Source of the DNA: Gadus chalcogrammus
Lineage: Eukaryota; Chordata; Actinopteri; Gadiformes; Gadidae
DNA length: 64,000 nt
Assembly (NCBI RefSeq): GCF_026213295.1
Contig: NC_079423.1
Location: 13,664,538-13,728,537 of the forward strand
Direction of reading: 5' to 3'
Below the pieces are notes generated by a model. That model had not been told where the DNA came from, ran no database searches, and saw nothing but the letters and a program-made list of their open reading frames with translations. Both the position numbers and the translations under genes were made by a program. Shown in pieces: positions 1 to 12,670 of the stretch; position 1 is the stretch's first letter; each line of letters opens with the position of its first letter.

Positions 1-3000
1 TTCCTTTCGTAATTCACTCACCTGGTTTGACACTTTAGCGACGTTTGTGTTCTTCAAACAGGGACGACATCACAGTTTAACGCTGAGCGGTTGAACAGGG
101 GGATTCAACGCCGCAGTGTTCCTTATTTGCTTTGATTGGCATGCAACACAGAGAAGGAGGGATGTTCCTTAGGAGAGGGTGAGAAAGACAGAGACAGAGC
201 GAGAGAGAGAGAGAGAGAGAGATAAGGAGATGGAGAGCGAGAGAGATGGACATAGAGGGTCTCAGTTCCCTTCTGTCAAGGCGACCTGACCGAGGGTTAC
301 TGCAGCAGCGCTGTCAACAGAGAGGGATATAAAAGAGCACACGCAAGCTGTTTTGTTTTTGGGGCCAGATTCGTAACGACTCGAAAACAGAATTTATGTC
401 CACAGAGCCAGGCCTGGTCGAAGGAAATATTTTGGCCTCTGCACCGATGGGAACAGCATCATGTTTCTATGAGGCCATGCCGGTGTTTTTGTTGCTGTTC
501 TGTGATGCACAGTAGCTCGATGTACGGAGATAAATACCCTTGGGAGGCTAGGGGGTCAAGTCAGTTTTATTACTGCTGCGCAGCTACGGGCTACGAAACA
601 GATGTTCATCCATAATACACTTAATACATACGCTTAATGCTCTTGCATAACTTTAATGGAACGTCACTCGCCGAGCCCTGGTAATACTTAAGTTAGATTA
701 TCTCCACATAGGGACGGTCATGGAAGTTATCATGGTACGGAAGTTCATCAGTTTCTGAAACGACAGTGGTGTAAATATAGCTGCTCTTAGAAAGCGCCCC
801 CGGGCATTATCGCCTTAACTACCAATATTTATTCGACTCCCCCCAATTCAAACGTACGGCACTCTGAACCCTCGCTGTAAGACGAAGTCGGGGGTCAACG
901 TGTATTGTGAGTGGTAAAATCCGCACAAAATGGCTGCTACTGCTGATCAAATTAGGGGTTTTTATTTATGAACACATGACTATTCCAGTCTGCAGATCGA
1001 GTCGATGCGTTTTTCCGGGACCAAGCACATTTCGATGCATCCCCTTCCTCGGTCCTTTCATCTCGCCACCGCTGAAGCGTCTCCCTATCACTTCTCATTA
1101 TCTCCCACTAAAGTCTTACTATCTTGCCAATCCCCCGTAGCATACAACACGTCCTCCTCAACGCTTGCTGGGTTCTGCTCGTGCAGAGGCTCACCTGACA
1201 CAAGGGAGGAGATGTGCCCGTGGGTGGAAGGGTGTGGTGGGTGAAGTCAGGGCATCCGGTGTCACTCACCCGGAGCTGTTTATCCTCCTCATTAGGTCCT
1301 TTTGTTTGTTTCCTCCACGCTTTGCCAAGCGGTTAAACGCACAGGTAAGCACGTATTAGCTTGTCAACGCTGTCATAGGCTACGCCACTGGGTCGGCTTA
1401 ATGTGTTGTCGGTGTGGTGGCTTTGGCAGTGGTGGGGACTGTTGTTGTTGTTGTTGTTGTTGTTGTTGTCGTTTTGCCCAATGTTATGAATTCACAACGG
1501 ACAACGGAATCAGCCAATGCTTGTCATTTAGTCGTTTATTTACATCTGTTACATCTGGCGTCTCTGTTTGCCCGGTGGAGAATAGCTATCACCTCATCAC
1601 ACTCACTCGTTCTTTTCCCATTTTAATCAGATGTCCTCGAAAAACCTTGATAAGAACACACGCTCCCACTCGTGTTTACTGTCCATGGCGAGAATGTTAA
1701 ATGTATATATATTCAAATGAGGTTCCAGGTAGAAGGCACAGTGATAAAATGAAACGTTTTTTCTATGGGCTGTGGAATTGAACTCTGTTTGTACAGCGCA
1801 AAAATAGCACACCGCTTCAGGGCCAGAGACCCCTGGTCAAGCATGAATTGGCAGCATCCCTTACCCCCAAAATGGACTTTAAACCACAAATGCCCACTGC
1901 ATTGTTAACTACACTGCCGGCAGGATGTTGATCCCCCACTAATGAGGAGAGATTTGGCGCTTGCCTTTTGGTATGCATAACGCAGTGCCGGTAGTTAAGA
2001 GTTGAGACTGTGAAGGTGCTGAATGTAATGTATTTTCCCATTGCCAGAAGGTCAATCAGATTAAACTCTGCTGTGGAGATACCAGTTTTCCATGGCAGCT
2101 GTCTGCCAGGAAGCAGAGCGGCCCCAAAGAGAGAAAAGCCAGTGAGTTGTAAAATCAACTTCCTGTCTAAACCACTAAAGCTTTCAGACCTGAAAGAAGA
2201 GAGATTTAGGTCTAGCTCAAACATCTACATGTCAATTGATTCTTTTAAATGAACGTCTGGCTTCTTGTCTTATATATTTCCACAAGTATCGAGAATGTAT
2301 TAGTATGAACATCTCCTACTTTCCTGCTTATTTATTCACCTGTTGACAGGTGATATTACTCTTTGTGAATTTAATGAATTCTATTCCATTTTTACCCAAA
2401 GACATGGATTTCGGAGCATAATTGAACAAAGCACATTTGTTATCTTGGTAAGGCTGTTTTGAATAAATTGGTTATGGAGCAACAAGTAACAGTTCTCCCT
2501 GCTTTAAAGTTTAAATTTCACAGGTCAATATCACTGCTTTAAACAGACAGCCTTCAACGTTAAGTGATTATCTTGGCTATCGTCTGTTGTTGAGAATACC
2601 TTAAAAGGTCACTTGTGCAATTTAAGAGTTGTAGATAGATAGAATGCATTTTTAGTGGAACTGAATTTATGCTGTCTCTCTGATAAATACCAAAGGAGAT
2701 TTCCAAGAAATAGAATTTGTAGGAACATTGACATTTAGGAAGTTTTAGCGTGTTTTTCCCTGATAAACATCCTTTTTATAAAATGCTTAAACATTCTTTA
2801 AAACAAATACTATTCCATAGGGCGCATGCTATTCGTAATCATTCTCATAATGTTTGGTATTAGTTTTCCTAGTCATTACATGGAGACATCAAACACATTT
2901 TCTGTTGGAATTTCATATTCCATCATTGGTCAAAACCATTTCAAATCAAGAGCTCAGAGTTATGACATCGTAAGACCATGGTGTCTGTCTGTGTGTTTGT

Positions 3001-5280
3001 GTGTTGTTCAGATATGTTTGTAACTTTGGATAACTCTTACTACAAGAAATAATAAATAACAATGTCACAGATTGTTCATTGGGAAACCTTGACCTGTCCA
3101 AAACATTTGATATTTCCATCCTTCCTTCCTTAGCCATGCATATCATTGCTGTTGAATCCAACAGTAATCACATTTCTACAAATGATAAGCAAATGAGAGC
3201 AAAACGACAAAGTGATATCCAAATCCAAAGCAACAGAACTCATTTTCTTTCATAGAAGAACATGACCCAAGCTTGAGATGGTGAAACCTGTCTTTCAGTG
3301 TGCGTATGCGGCTCGGTGGGGGGTTGAGTCTAATGGCCCAATGTGCTGTCAGGCAGAGCTGTCCTTCACCTACACGATACAAAGCTATCACTGGTCGGAA
3401 AGACCTTCATACCTGCACAGAAATCAATCGTTTTTGTGTTACCCGTAGCCATTTAGCCTCCTGCTTTTGTTTCAGTAAAAGCTCTATTTGACACAAAGAA
3501 ATATCCAATTTACTGAAGATAGATATATTACTGCATATATGTGATTTCATTTAGATTGGTTTGGTTACTTTTAGGTTGGATTGCTGAAAAACATCAAGCA
3601 ATATATGCAGCACAGACTTTATTTGCAAAGTTTTAATGCTCAAACTCCCTAGAATTTAATTTGTGTTGCTGGACAACAATTTGCGCATTTCCTTGATTTC
3701 CCTGAATCTCAACATGACATGTTTTGTTTGTCAAAACCTTATTGGGTGCATAACCCCCTTCCCAAAGTAGAATATTTAATGAAGTCATCTCGATGACAAG
3801 ATAGAACTTTATTTTCCATTTTTAATCATTAATTCAGAGCCATACTTTTAATTCATTTTTTAAGATATGCAAAACATGGCTCAGAGCTCGCCTACCCCTG
3901 GTTACCTTGTGTCCAGGCATTTTGATCCCAGACCAACAGGGACAACAGGAGGCACACACAACCAACCAACCATCTTCTGATGTGCCAAGGTGGAGGGTAT
4001 TAGCGGAAATTAGCACCAGTGAGTTTTGTGCCGGGCTAAAGCCATGTCCGCCTGCCAAAATATGCCCTGCAAACCACCATATGCTATGAAATCTGAAATG
4101 TGAAGCATCAGCAGTATTAATTCATGCCTCTGTGTTCCTATCATTTTTTTCTGGAAAGCTGTTACGGACCTGGGTGGATTCATAAATAATCTATGATATT
4201 ATGGATGGAGGGATAAACTTATAAAATGCGACCTGAAATGTTAAAGGGATCAGCATGTTCAATGGAATCAACATACCCCTCTGTAATTAGGGCAGGGGAA
4301 CATGCTATGTATTCATAGAGCCTGGCATGAATTTTTTCAGCTATTTTATTTAGGTCACTTGATATTTTTTATTTGTTAATTAGCTCAGTGTTGAAGCATT
4401 CAGTGTACTATTTTAAGTTCCTGGTGATATTTTTCAATTATAAAATGTTTTATTATTTATTAAAATAATCCATTGTTTGCCTCTTTTTTGTTTTTTTGGT
4501 AATCCAATTAACGTCGACGAACACAGTTGTTATTCTCTCACCGGGTGGGACACTCTGAGACGCTTTTCAAAGGGTTCTGACACATACATCTCAGCAAACA
4601 GAATAAATATTCCTAAACTGTAACAGAAATCTTCTGACTGAAAATGGGAGCCCCGCCATAATAGCTTTCACAATCAAAGCAGAGGAAGGGATATGGTTTA
4701 TTTTGCCCGTGGCTGCTGCTCCTGTAGAACATTGCAAATAAATCTTTAGCTCTGAGGAGACCTTTTTCCTTTTTTTACCCAACCAGCAAAACATAACTTA
4801 CCTAACCTTGCTTCTTTGGTATTAATTTATAGATAGGCCTATATATATATCAGATAAGTACAGCAGATGTATGAATTATTTTTCCCTTTCAGAGTCCAGC
4901 TAACACCATTAACCTTGTTTCGAAGAGTAATTGAAGAAGGTGGTATATTGGAGGTAAAAAAGCGATGCATTGAAACACTTCTACGGACGGCAAAGAGATG
5001 AAAACGAAATGGATGTGAAAAAAAATGATCTCTCATTATTACATAGCCTTAAGCAAAGTACTACTATGGACGGGCCCCCTGTATCTTGCCAATTGAGCAC
5101 CCAGGACATCTGCTACATACCAAGGCAACAGGCATCCAGGCGAACCTCATGCCCAAAAAGATGTCTGCTGACGCTCACTAAATTTCCCAACAAGAAGGAT
5201 CTTTTTTTTTTTTCACTTTCCAAAGTTGTAATTCTGCTTGCCTGGCTGTGCATCACAGGGCACTTTCATTGCAGACCAAA
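1..5280. other. 5' flank of negr1, no gene seen
   Basis: Upstream flank without a supportable gene. It contains a short (GA)n at about 200-222, a (GTT)9 tract at 1441-1469, and long unique AT-rich sequence from about 2250 to 5160. Open frames here are under 140 codons, start in unrelated places and show no domain or splice structure. A TATA-like string near 328 has no adjacent coding exon. Distal regulatory sequence for negr1 is possible, but nothing in the bases proves it. Confidence 0.6.
1441..1469 (+). repeat. (GTT)n trinucleotide microsatellite
   Basis: Nine to ten uninterrupted GTT units. The long Cys or Val run in local open frames is a translation of this repeat and not a protein. Confidence 0.9.
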
Positions 5281-5520
<240 letters not shown>

Positions 5521-8009
5521 CTCTCACACTGAGCGAGGCATGCAGAGATCAGCTGCTAGCTTCTTTTATGAATCAAAAAAGCGTCTGTGTTGAACTATCA
5601 ACCATGTGTGAAGTGTGAAGGTTCTCTGGGGAATTACACATCGGTTATGATTCATAAATCCTCGGGATCGTGTCCGGTGCGGCGAACTGTGTCGCAACGA
5701 ACATCCCAAAATAAATCCCGGCGGCAGATATATATGCAGTACATATATCAAACTTAATTGTTCGTTCAAAAATTGATTTGGCCTCCTACATCTATGTTAG
5801 AATGGGGCATTTGGTGGGTGGACAGGAGGACAATTTGAAAAATGGATCACATCTCTTCACAGCGACAAATGTGGATGATGCAAAGTACCTCATAATGGAA
5901 TATCTTGCCGGGAAACTCAAAGAGTGTGTTTCCATTTAATACCTACAGATACTGTATGTGCCGACCGTGGATGGCGGAGGAGGGTGCTCTTATCGAAAAA
6001 CATACGATATCTGAACTGTGATGTTCCTCGCAAAGACATTACAAATAACATCAGCGAACAAGGCCCGAGACATGATCTTCTCAAGCCCTCGGAAAAGAAG
6101 AGTTGAGCATTTTACTCGAGTTGTGCATTTTATGAGGACGAGATACAGTGAGCGAGGCGAGGTGGCGATTACATTCCTTGCACGTTTCACTGTAGATCAC
6201 AGGTCACTGCTGAGCGAAGGAGAAAGCTCTCCGCACCGTTTATCACTCTGCCTTATCTTCTGGAAGAGGAGCTTCTCTGTGAGACGCAGCCTGCTGTAAA
6301 GCTACACGCTTTCTGTGTATGATTTGTGCATATTTTCTTTGGTTAAACCTCGAGATGAAGTCTGTTCCGATAGATGCCGACATTGTTTAGACACGCACTC
6401 AAGGTCAATTCTGCTTAGCCACTTTTCATCTCTTACTTTCGTTCTTACTCTCCGAAATAACACGAGGGGGTCCCAGTCGAGGCTCCCGAACCTGCTTCAT
6501 ATCTGAGGCGAGCTGAGAGTGTGTGCAGGCGGTCAGGGGCTCTCGGGATGCAGCCTCGCCCAACGTAACCCCAATGAGAAGTACGGGTTACTGATGAGGA
6601 GAATCTGATCTGACCGAGACAGGCAATCAGTTTCACCTCCTCAACGGCGCTGACACACTAATGTGGAATTTATATATATATATCAATTTTAATCTTATCC
6701 CCCACCTAAATGTACATTTTTGCTCTTAAATTGGTCGATGTGGAATAAAAAAACAATGAATAATTCATTCATCTATTGAGAGGAGTTAAAGGTACATTTC
6801 TCTTCGTTTGAAGTGAAATACATAGCTCGGCATACTTGAAATGTCCAAACATAAAATGAAATGTTTAAGTAGTATGGATATGGTATAAGCTACAGCTACA
6901 GCTAAATCAATTTGAATTACGAATCACATTCATGTTTGGTGCTTTCGATCAAGAAAACACATTTGATCGATTTGATATTATTTTCTGCTCAGAAGCCAGT
7001 GGTAACATGTTACAGCATTTTGTAAGAGGGGCAATCTAGATCTTGCAAGAGGAGGCTATCTCATCATTTGCCGATGAATCAGTCAGAATTTGTGACTCCC
7101 TGTTTGTTGTGATAACTGCATGAATGGATTGGTGGATGGAGCCATGATCACCATCACAATTACTGTAGGGTATTCCTTGTTTCTATGTGTACCAAAAATG
7201 AAGACTGTTCCATAAACAGATTGCATAGTGTCAATTTAGAATAACTGGTAAAACAAGACGTACATAGTTCAATAATGCTTGATTCAATCATTGAAACCGA
7301 ATGAAAATCCCTTTTGTACATCAATGTTCACAAATCACTTAATTCCCTTGAAAACTTTCCTCTGATCAAATGCATTGCGCTCACTTTAGCCTCATGGATA
7401 GAAACGCCCGCTTAATTGTCCAGGGCGCTACTTGCTTGTTGTGACAGCCACTGCCTGTCCCTTTCATCTTGCCTCAAAATTCTCGTGGTTATTATGAGTT
7501 GAATATTCAAGCCCCGTCACTCCTCCCCATCCCCCTGGATAGTTCACCACCACTAAATAGACTCATTGTAATTATAGCTTTCATGCTTGGGAGGGCATGC
7601 TGTTTCTAGGGTAATTTGAAAAGCTCATGGAGAAAAGAGAGACTGAGAAGAAAGAAAAAAGAAAAAAAGACAGAGGCTCCACAGCCCAGATTCAAGAGAT
7701 TGCGGGGGTTAATATCATACGCTCCGCCACTCGGCCGGGCCAGAGAGGTAAGTACAACATTAAGTAATACGGTTATTAGCGACGTTAGCCTCACCGTGGC
7801 TATTAGCAGGAGGGGAGGTTACTAGCATTTTATGGTCGTCTGGTCTATGTTGGAAAGTACTAAACAGAGAATGAGACTAATGCATGTCTCTCATCCATCC
7901 ATCCATCCATCCACCTAACTACCCCTCCTGAGACTATGGGTTGGGGTCGAGAAGGCTGGATGGGGGACTGGAGCCGAGCTAATTATAGCAATAAGGTCTA
8001 GCGGCAGAT

Positions 8010-8030
8010 GGGGGGGGGGGGGGGGGGGGG
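8010..8030 (+). repeat. Poly-G run (21 G)
   Basis: Twenty-one consecutive G on the + strand. Runs this long can form G-quadruplexes and are also a frequent site of length error in sequencing. Confidence 0.95.
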
Positions 8031-8114
8031 CATCAAGCTCCGCCTATTGGCTGGATAAGGTGAGGCAAAGAAGGGGTCACGGTTAAGTTAAGGTTGGGTG
8101 GGGCTAGTGGGGAT

Positions 8115-8116
<2 letters not shown>

Positions 8117-8203
<87 letters not shown>
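8117..8203 (+). repeat. (TG)n microsatellite, 87 bp
   Basis: Pure GT alternation, followed by a degenerate GT-rich tail with T8 and G10 tracts up to about 8254. Confidence 0.97.
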
Positions 8204-8204
<1 letters not shown>

Positions 8205-9329
8205 ATTCATGCGTGGGTGCATGTGTGTGTTTTTTTTTGTGTGGGGGGGGGGGGATTATAAAGGTTTGTGGACTATATTAAGTTTTGTGTGTCCACCATT
8301 AGGAGGTACACACACTTTTCAAACTATGAGTCAGGGGATGTCAACTCTGAATGACACCAGTTCATTGTATGATCAAAGTGCAAATGTCATATGCCACTAT
8401 TTTAAGAGATAATAGACTATACGGTTCAATGTTTTCAGTGTTGAAAGTGCGTTGAGTATGCCTAGGACTTCAAAATTCTTGACTGACACTGAATTCAACG
8501 ATTCTCTGACAAAGGCGTGGATTTGCATTGCTCGATGACAGCTTTTGTCATCCCATTCACATCTTTTTTTGTATATGATTGAAGTTTTGATAAAAAACAT
8601 CCTTTTTTTTATTGTGTGTTCAGCCTATATGTTCTGAAATGATGAGAGTCTGTCACAGCGAAGACTGTCAACTGTCAAGAATTTACTGAAACAAAGCAAG
8701 CAGGAGAAAAACAACAAAACAACCTAAGGTGTTTTGTTAGCAGCTTCGAGATGATTTCCATAATTTTTGTACTGCATTCATAATGTTTTCTTATGATTTT
8801 AATAAAATGGTGATGTTCCGTTCCCTACTTATCTTGGTAAACACGACCGACGCTATGGTAATGAGATAGAGCAAGACATGCGTCTTTGACAAAGATCAAG
8901 TGGGATTAACTAAATATTAACATGTCACCTCACATTAATGTGTGTCATTTCCATGGTTACGGCTGTCCTAACCCCTGTGCTAGGGGGACAGGCCTTTGGG
9001 CTCTGAATGGGACGATGACAACGAAGGGGGGAGGGGGATGGCAGCTCTCGCAGTCCACTTAAAAAAAATATCTATTGTGCTTCTTGTGAAGTTTCGCTTC
9101 TGCTCATCTGCGCTTGCAGCGCTTTCATCCTCGAAATATACAGCATTTGCAAAAAAAAAAGAAAAAAGGGTGACATAACTTTGAAGAAAAAAAAACACTC
9201 GACCTACGGCATCCAACATCCACTTCCACGTTCCGGATGTAAATTTCCTTGCACAGGAATACGGGGGGGGCGGTGATGTCTCTCAAATGAACGCCATTAA
9301 TTTCTCATAGGTCGCGTATGTTGTATCAT

Positions 9330-9714
9330 CATTACCTACAGCCGCTCAAACGGCTTCATCAGAAGCCACTGGGAACGGGTTGCCCGGGAAACGGCCGCAT
9401 GGCAACAGGATCAGCGCCTGGGGGTTGTCTGCTTCTAGGTCTGCTCCCATTTTACACAGCGTCTCCTCCTCACTAGATGGTGTGCGCGCCACTGGAGAGC
9501 AGCCTGCACTTCCCCTCGCTCCGTGGGCTGACGTAGGAACCAAACAAACCCGGGAAACTATAGCAGCACCGCCGCCACCACCACCACCAACCCATCGTTT
9601 TTCTTACGGAGTAAAAACAAGATAAAAAAAACAACAGATTTGACGACCAGGGTTTTGCGTGCAGGTTTTTATTGAGAACAACACTTGGGGAGACTTGGGT
9701 GCAGCAGTTCTGTG
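9330..9714 (+). promoter_or_regulatory. Probable negr1 promoter and 5' UTR (CpG-rich)
   Basis: GC content and CpG frequency rise sharply here compared with the AT-rich flank, directly upstream of the negr1 start codon. CpG-rich sequence continues through exon 1 into about 10240. Visible motif candidates are a CRE-like TGACGTA at 9529-9535 and opposed GTTGCC (9379-9384) and GGCAAC (9401-9406), which resemble RFX half-sites. There is no clear TATA box near the likely start. The transcription start is not visible from sequence, so the division between promoter and 5' UTR is unknown. A CCGCCGCCACC-type triplet tract lies near 9570-9590. The assignment rests on position and base composition only. 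Confidence 0.45.
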
Positions 9715-9884
9715 ATGGACATCATGTTGGCGGTGCAGGATGCGTGCGTCTCCGGTCAGTGGCTCACCGCGATCCTGCTCAGTGTGTGCTGCTTTCTCCC
9801 TTCCTGCTTGCCCGCTGGACAAACGGTGGACTATTCCTCGGTGGAAAGTGTGGTGAGCAGACAAGGCGACACGGCGATATTGAG
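9715..9884 (+). CDS. negr1: negr1 exon 1: start, signal peptide and N-terminus of neuronal growth regulator 1
   Basis: First coding exon of an IgLON cell-adhesion protein. These are secreted, GPI-anchored neuronal surface proteins with three Ig domains that act in neurite outgrowth and synapse formation. It encodes residues 1-57. Residues 1 to about 33 form a signal peptide with a hydrophobic core (LTAILLSV) followed by a Cys-rich CCFLPSCLPAG stretch. The MD-ML-VQ-AC-QW pattern and LPSCLPAGQ are what I recall as specific to NEGR1 rather than LSAMP, OPCML or NTM. Residues 47-57 (VSRQGDTAILR) begin Ig domain 1. The ATG at 9715 has G at -3 and G at +4, a strong start context. The exon ends after AG at 9884 with donor GTAAGG at 9885 and phase 2, so Arg57 is completed by the first base of exon 2. 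The gene continues past the window, so this is a partial CDS. Confidence 0.95.
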
Positions 9885-9900
9885 GTAAGGCGATACTAGG

Positions 9901-11700
9901 CGATTCAACTTTCAACGCGATTTTCTCCCCCTCTCCCTCAGTTCAGTTCGCTTCCAAGACGTGTGTTGTCGTGCACGCAGTTGTGTTGTGATGTTTAGCA
10001 AGCAAAGTGAGTCAAATCACCCCGCCACGTCACTCAAAACAGCGGTCTTTGTCGTTGTATCTCACTTTGGTACGCACTTCGGTGAGCGGTGGAGCGCTTC
10101 ACGCCTGCGATCTGCACAACAGCCACACATCGCTGCACTTGTTTTCCCTCCGATCCGCTCCCCTCCCCGGGTCCGTGGAGGCGACACATCGGTGCAGCTG
10201 CACTTTGCAACGCACTTTCCATCCTATAGGTTAACGTAGGCGATAGGACAGCACATCCCACTGAACTCTCAAGTTTTACAAGATTCGTCCCCATAGAGAA
10301 AGGCATATTCAATAAAATGCAAAGTGCAATGACAAGATGGATAGGATTTGGGTTCCGTTGTTGCAGAATATATCTCACATTCCACGTCGTGGTACAGATA
10401 CTGTGGATACTGTAGCCCTGATCGAAGGGTTTATAGACTAACCCCGATATCCCTAATAGGGCCGTACCACTTCTATTTGTTGAACTTTTCAGAATAAGTG
10501 CACACCGTGCATCGCAGGAGGAGCTGCTGAGGCTCTCTCTCTCTACCCCCGTCACTGAACCAGCTCCCGCATCGCAGTCGTTCCATCCTCCATCACGCAG
10601 GGAGGGATTTGCATACTGCCGTCTATCTGCCTCTGTGGCCCGCGATGGGGATGGTGGATGGAAAACATATATTAGGAGTGGTTTAGGAGTGGCTGATCGA
10701 TTCAATCGAATGAACGGACGACTGCATTTGGGGAATTTATACTTTAGAAGTGAACCAGGGATTAAAACCCTACATTTTGTCACACGATTTACTTAAAGTT
10801 GGACTTGGCCAAGCGCTATTTGCACAATTGCCAACCCTTTTATGTTTTCCTTTTTTGGTTTCATGATTCTTCAAGACTACATTCTCTGTTGAAAGGCATT
10901 GGTATTATGTTGGGATTAAGGAGGCATTGGTTGGTGATTAGATAGGGCTTCCGTTCTTGATTCGGGATAAGATTTGTTATTTTTGTGTTTTACATAATTT
11001 GCTTAGCTGTCAGAAGAAATGAAGAAAGACAACCTCTTTTGAGGAAAAGCTGCGTTAGTATTACATTGGGTGCCCTAATTGAATATAAATCCTCTTGCTT
11101 TCAACAGTTTTAGGCATACTGGGACATGGATGACATTCTGAATACTGAAACATATCTCTCTTGCCTTTCTGCTATCTGTGCATTATTGCAGATCTGCAGG
11201 CTACACAGACAGTATGGCATTGAGTGTAGTAATGGCCCTCATCTCAGAATTACCTTAGCAACAGCCTACAAGAGCTTGTTATAATTATTTTGAGCTATAT
11301 TTCATTTGTGCCAAAGGGCTTTCCTCTCAGAGTCTCTCCTGCATCCCTTTTGAGGCCGGCGCCTCCCTGTAGCATCTAATTCCCCGGTTGTCAATCTGGG
11401 TTGGCTGAGAACAGGGGGACTGCCTAGGCCTCAAGCTCCCTGCCTCAATGAGGCCACAGGTTATCTCTGTCTGGGTGAACCAGCCCAACAAACAAGTGTT
11501 TCCTCCAATGTATGGACAAATACGCTCCCAGCCTGGTCATGTCTTGGTCGGTGGTGCTGGCAGCCAACGGTTGAGGAACAGGAGGCAAATGGGGAATTCT
11601 ATTTGTTGCTCTTTTTGTTTCTTTGCAAGGTTGTCAAGGCTAATCAGCAGCGCTGTGCAATGATTGCAAGGGGCCTTTATGTAAAATAGTGCCTTGGCCC
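9901..11700. other. Start of intron 1, CpG-rich then AT-rich, no gene seen
   Basis: About 9900-10700 remains CpG-rich and carries a 249-codon open frame on the minus strand (10034-10783), discussed in the findings. It has no recognisable domain, signal peptide or conserved motif. The rest is unique sequence without visible repeats. Confidence 0.5.
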
Positions 11701-11711
11701 TGGAAAAAATG

Positions 11712-11712
<1 letters not shown>

Positions 11713-11771
<59 letters not shown>
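11713..11771. repeat. (TA)n microsatellite, about 58 bp
   Basis: Pure TA alternation, self-complementary and therefore able to extrude as a cruciform. Confidence 0.97.
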
Positions 11772-11773
<2 letters not shown>

Positions 11774-11900
11774 GCCTTTGTAAAATAATACAAATAAACT
11801 CTGTCATGTTAATTAATTGGCATAATTGGTAATTATGTATGTGTAAGGCTTACTTTAAGATGGACACATGGGACCTCAAATGTTGGCTAGAGTGGGGTCT

Positions 11901-12670
11901 TTAAAGGAGCTCTAGGTAGGATTAACGGCTATTATTTGAGTGTACTTACGTAGAAATGCCGAAGTCATCTTTCAGCTATTACTGAGTGAAATGCCCTGTC
12001 GAATATCCATTGCGAGTTGAATGCGCCTGCCACTTTAGATTTAGAAACTGATAATTTCTGACCAATCAAGGCATCTCTTCTGTGATTGATTCAGGGAATT
12101 CATCTTACCTGTCAATCAGGTGTGTGAAATGCAACACTTCTCAATGGCGAAGATGCATAGGGAGGGAGGGGACAGAGAGTGAGGAAACATTAATAAAATC
12201 AAAAGAAAATTAAAACATTGCTCAAAAGCTCCTGAACAGCGATGCGTGGTTTTTTACTCGTGCATGACGGTGCTATTGTCGCTGTGAAGTTATACGGCTG
12301 TTTTCTGGAAATGTATTTCTAAACAATGCATAATGACACTATATATTGTTCGCTTCCCTGCTGCTCTATTATTTATCAGTGTACACAGTGGGAACAGTTT
12401 TTTTGTAATCAAATTGCCGTAATTTTTCAATCTTTGTATAATAACAGTTGTATGGTTTCCCTTTATTTGTATTTCATTGTTGGTACATTAATCAGTGCAT
12501 TCAATGCGACATGTTCAATAAAATAGGAACTCTGTTAGTGATAACAACCTTATTTTCGTCCCATTCCTTGCAGAGTGTCTGGCTGTACCATTTTGGAGGG
12601 GGTGTTGATCAGTCAATGTCATGTTTCCCTCATATGGTGCAGCCCTAAATCTTACCTACTGCCGCTTTAA
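11901..12670. mobile_element. Non-autonomous DNA transposon with TTAA target duplication
   Basis: The 770 bp block is bounded by TTAA at both ends (11901-11904 and 12667-12670). Just inside, the left end reads AGGAGCTCTAGGTAGGATT. The right end read in reverse reads AGCGGCAGTAGGTAAGATT, an imperfect terminal inverted repeat of about 19 bp. TTAA duplication is characteristic of piggyBac and Kolobok superfamilies, and short elements with this kind of end are abundant in fish genomes. The interior has no open frame resembling a transposase, so it depended on another element to move. Which of the two superfamilies it belongs to cannot be settled from this copy. Confidence 0.7.

Larger units (their letters stand above)
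5521..9329. other. Proximal upstream flank, no gene seen
   Basis: No supportable coding sequence. Visible content: unique AT-rich DNA, a short (ATCC)n at 7891-7912, a strong splice-donor-like string at about 7747-7754 (GGTAAGTA), a G21 run, an 87 bp TG array and several A-rich tracts around 9060-9200. Open frames are short and not conserved-looking. Confidence 0.55.

Noticed and set aside
318..335. TATA-like GATATAAAAG near the window start
   Set aside because: No exon or coding frame follows within a plausible distance, and such strings are frequent in AT-rich DNA.
1817..2224. 135-codon minus-strand open frame in the 5' flank
   Set aside because: No motif, signal peptide or splice structure, and the region shows no coding-like features in other respects.
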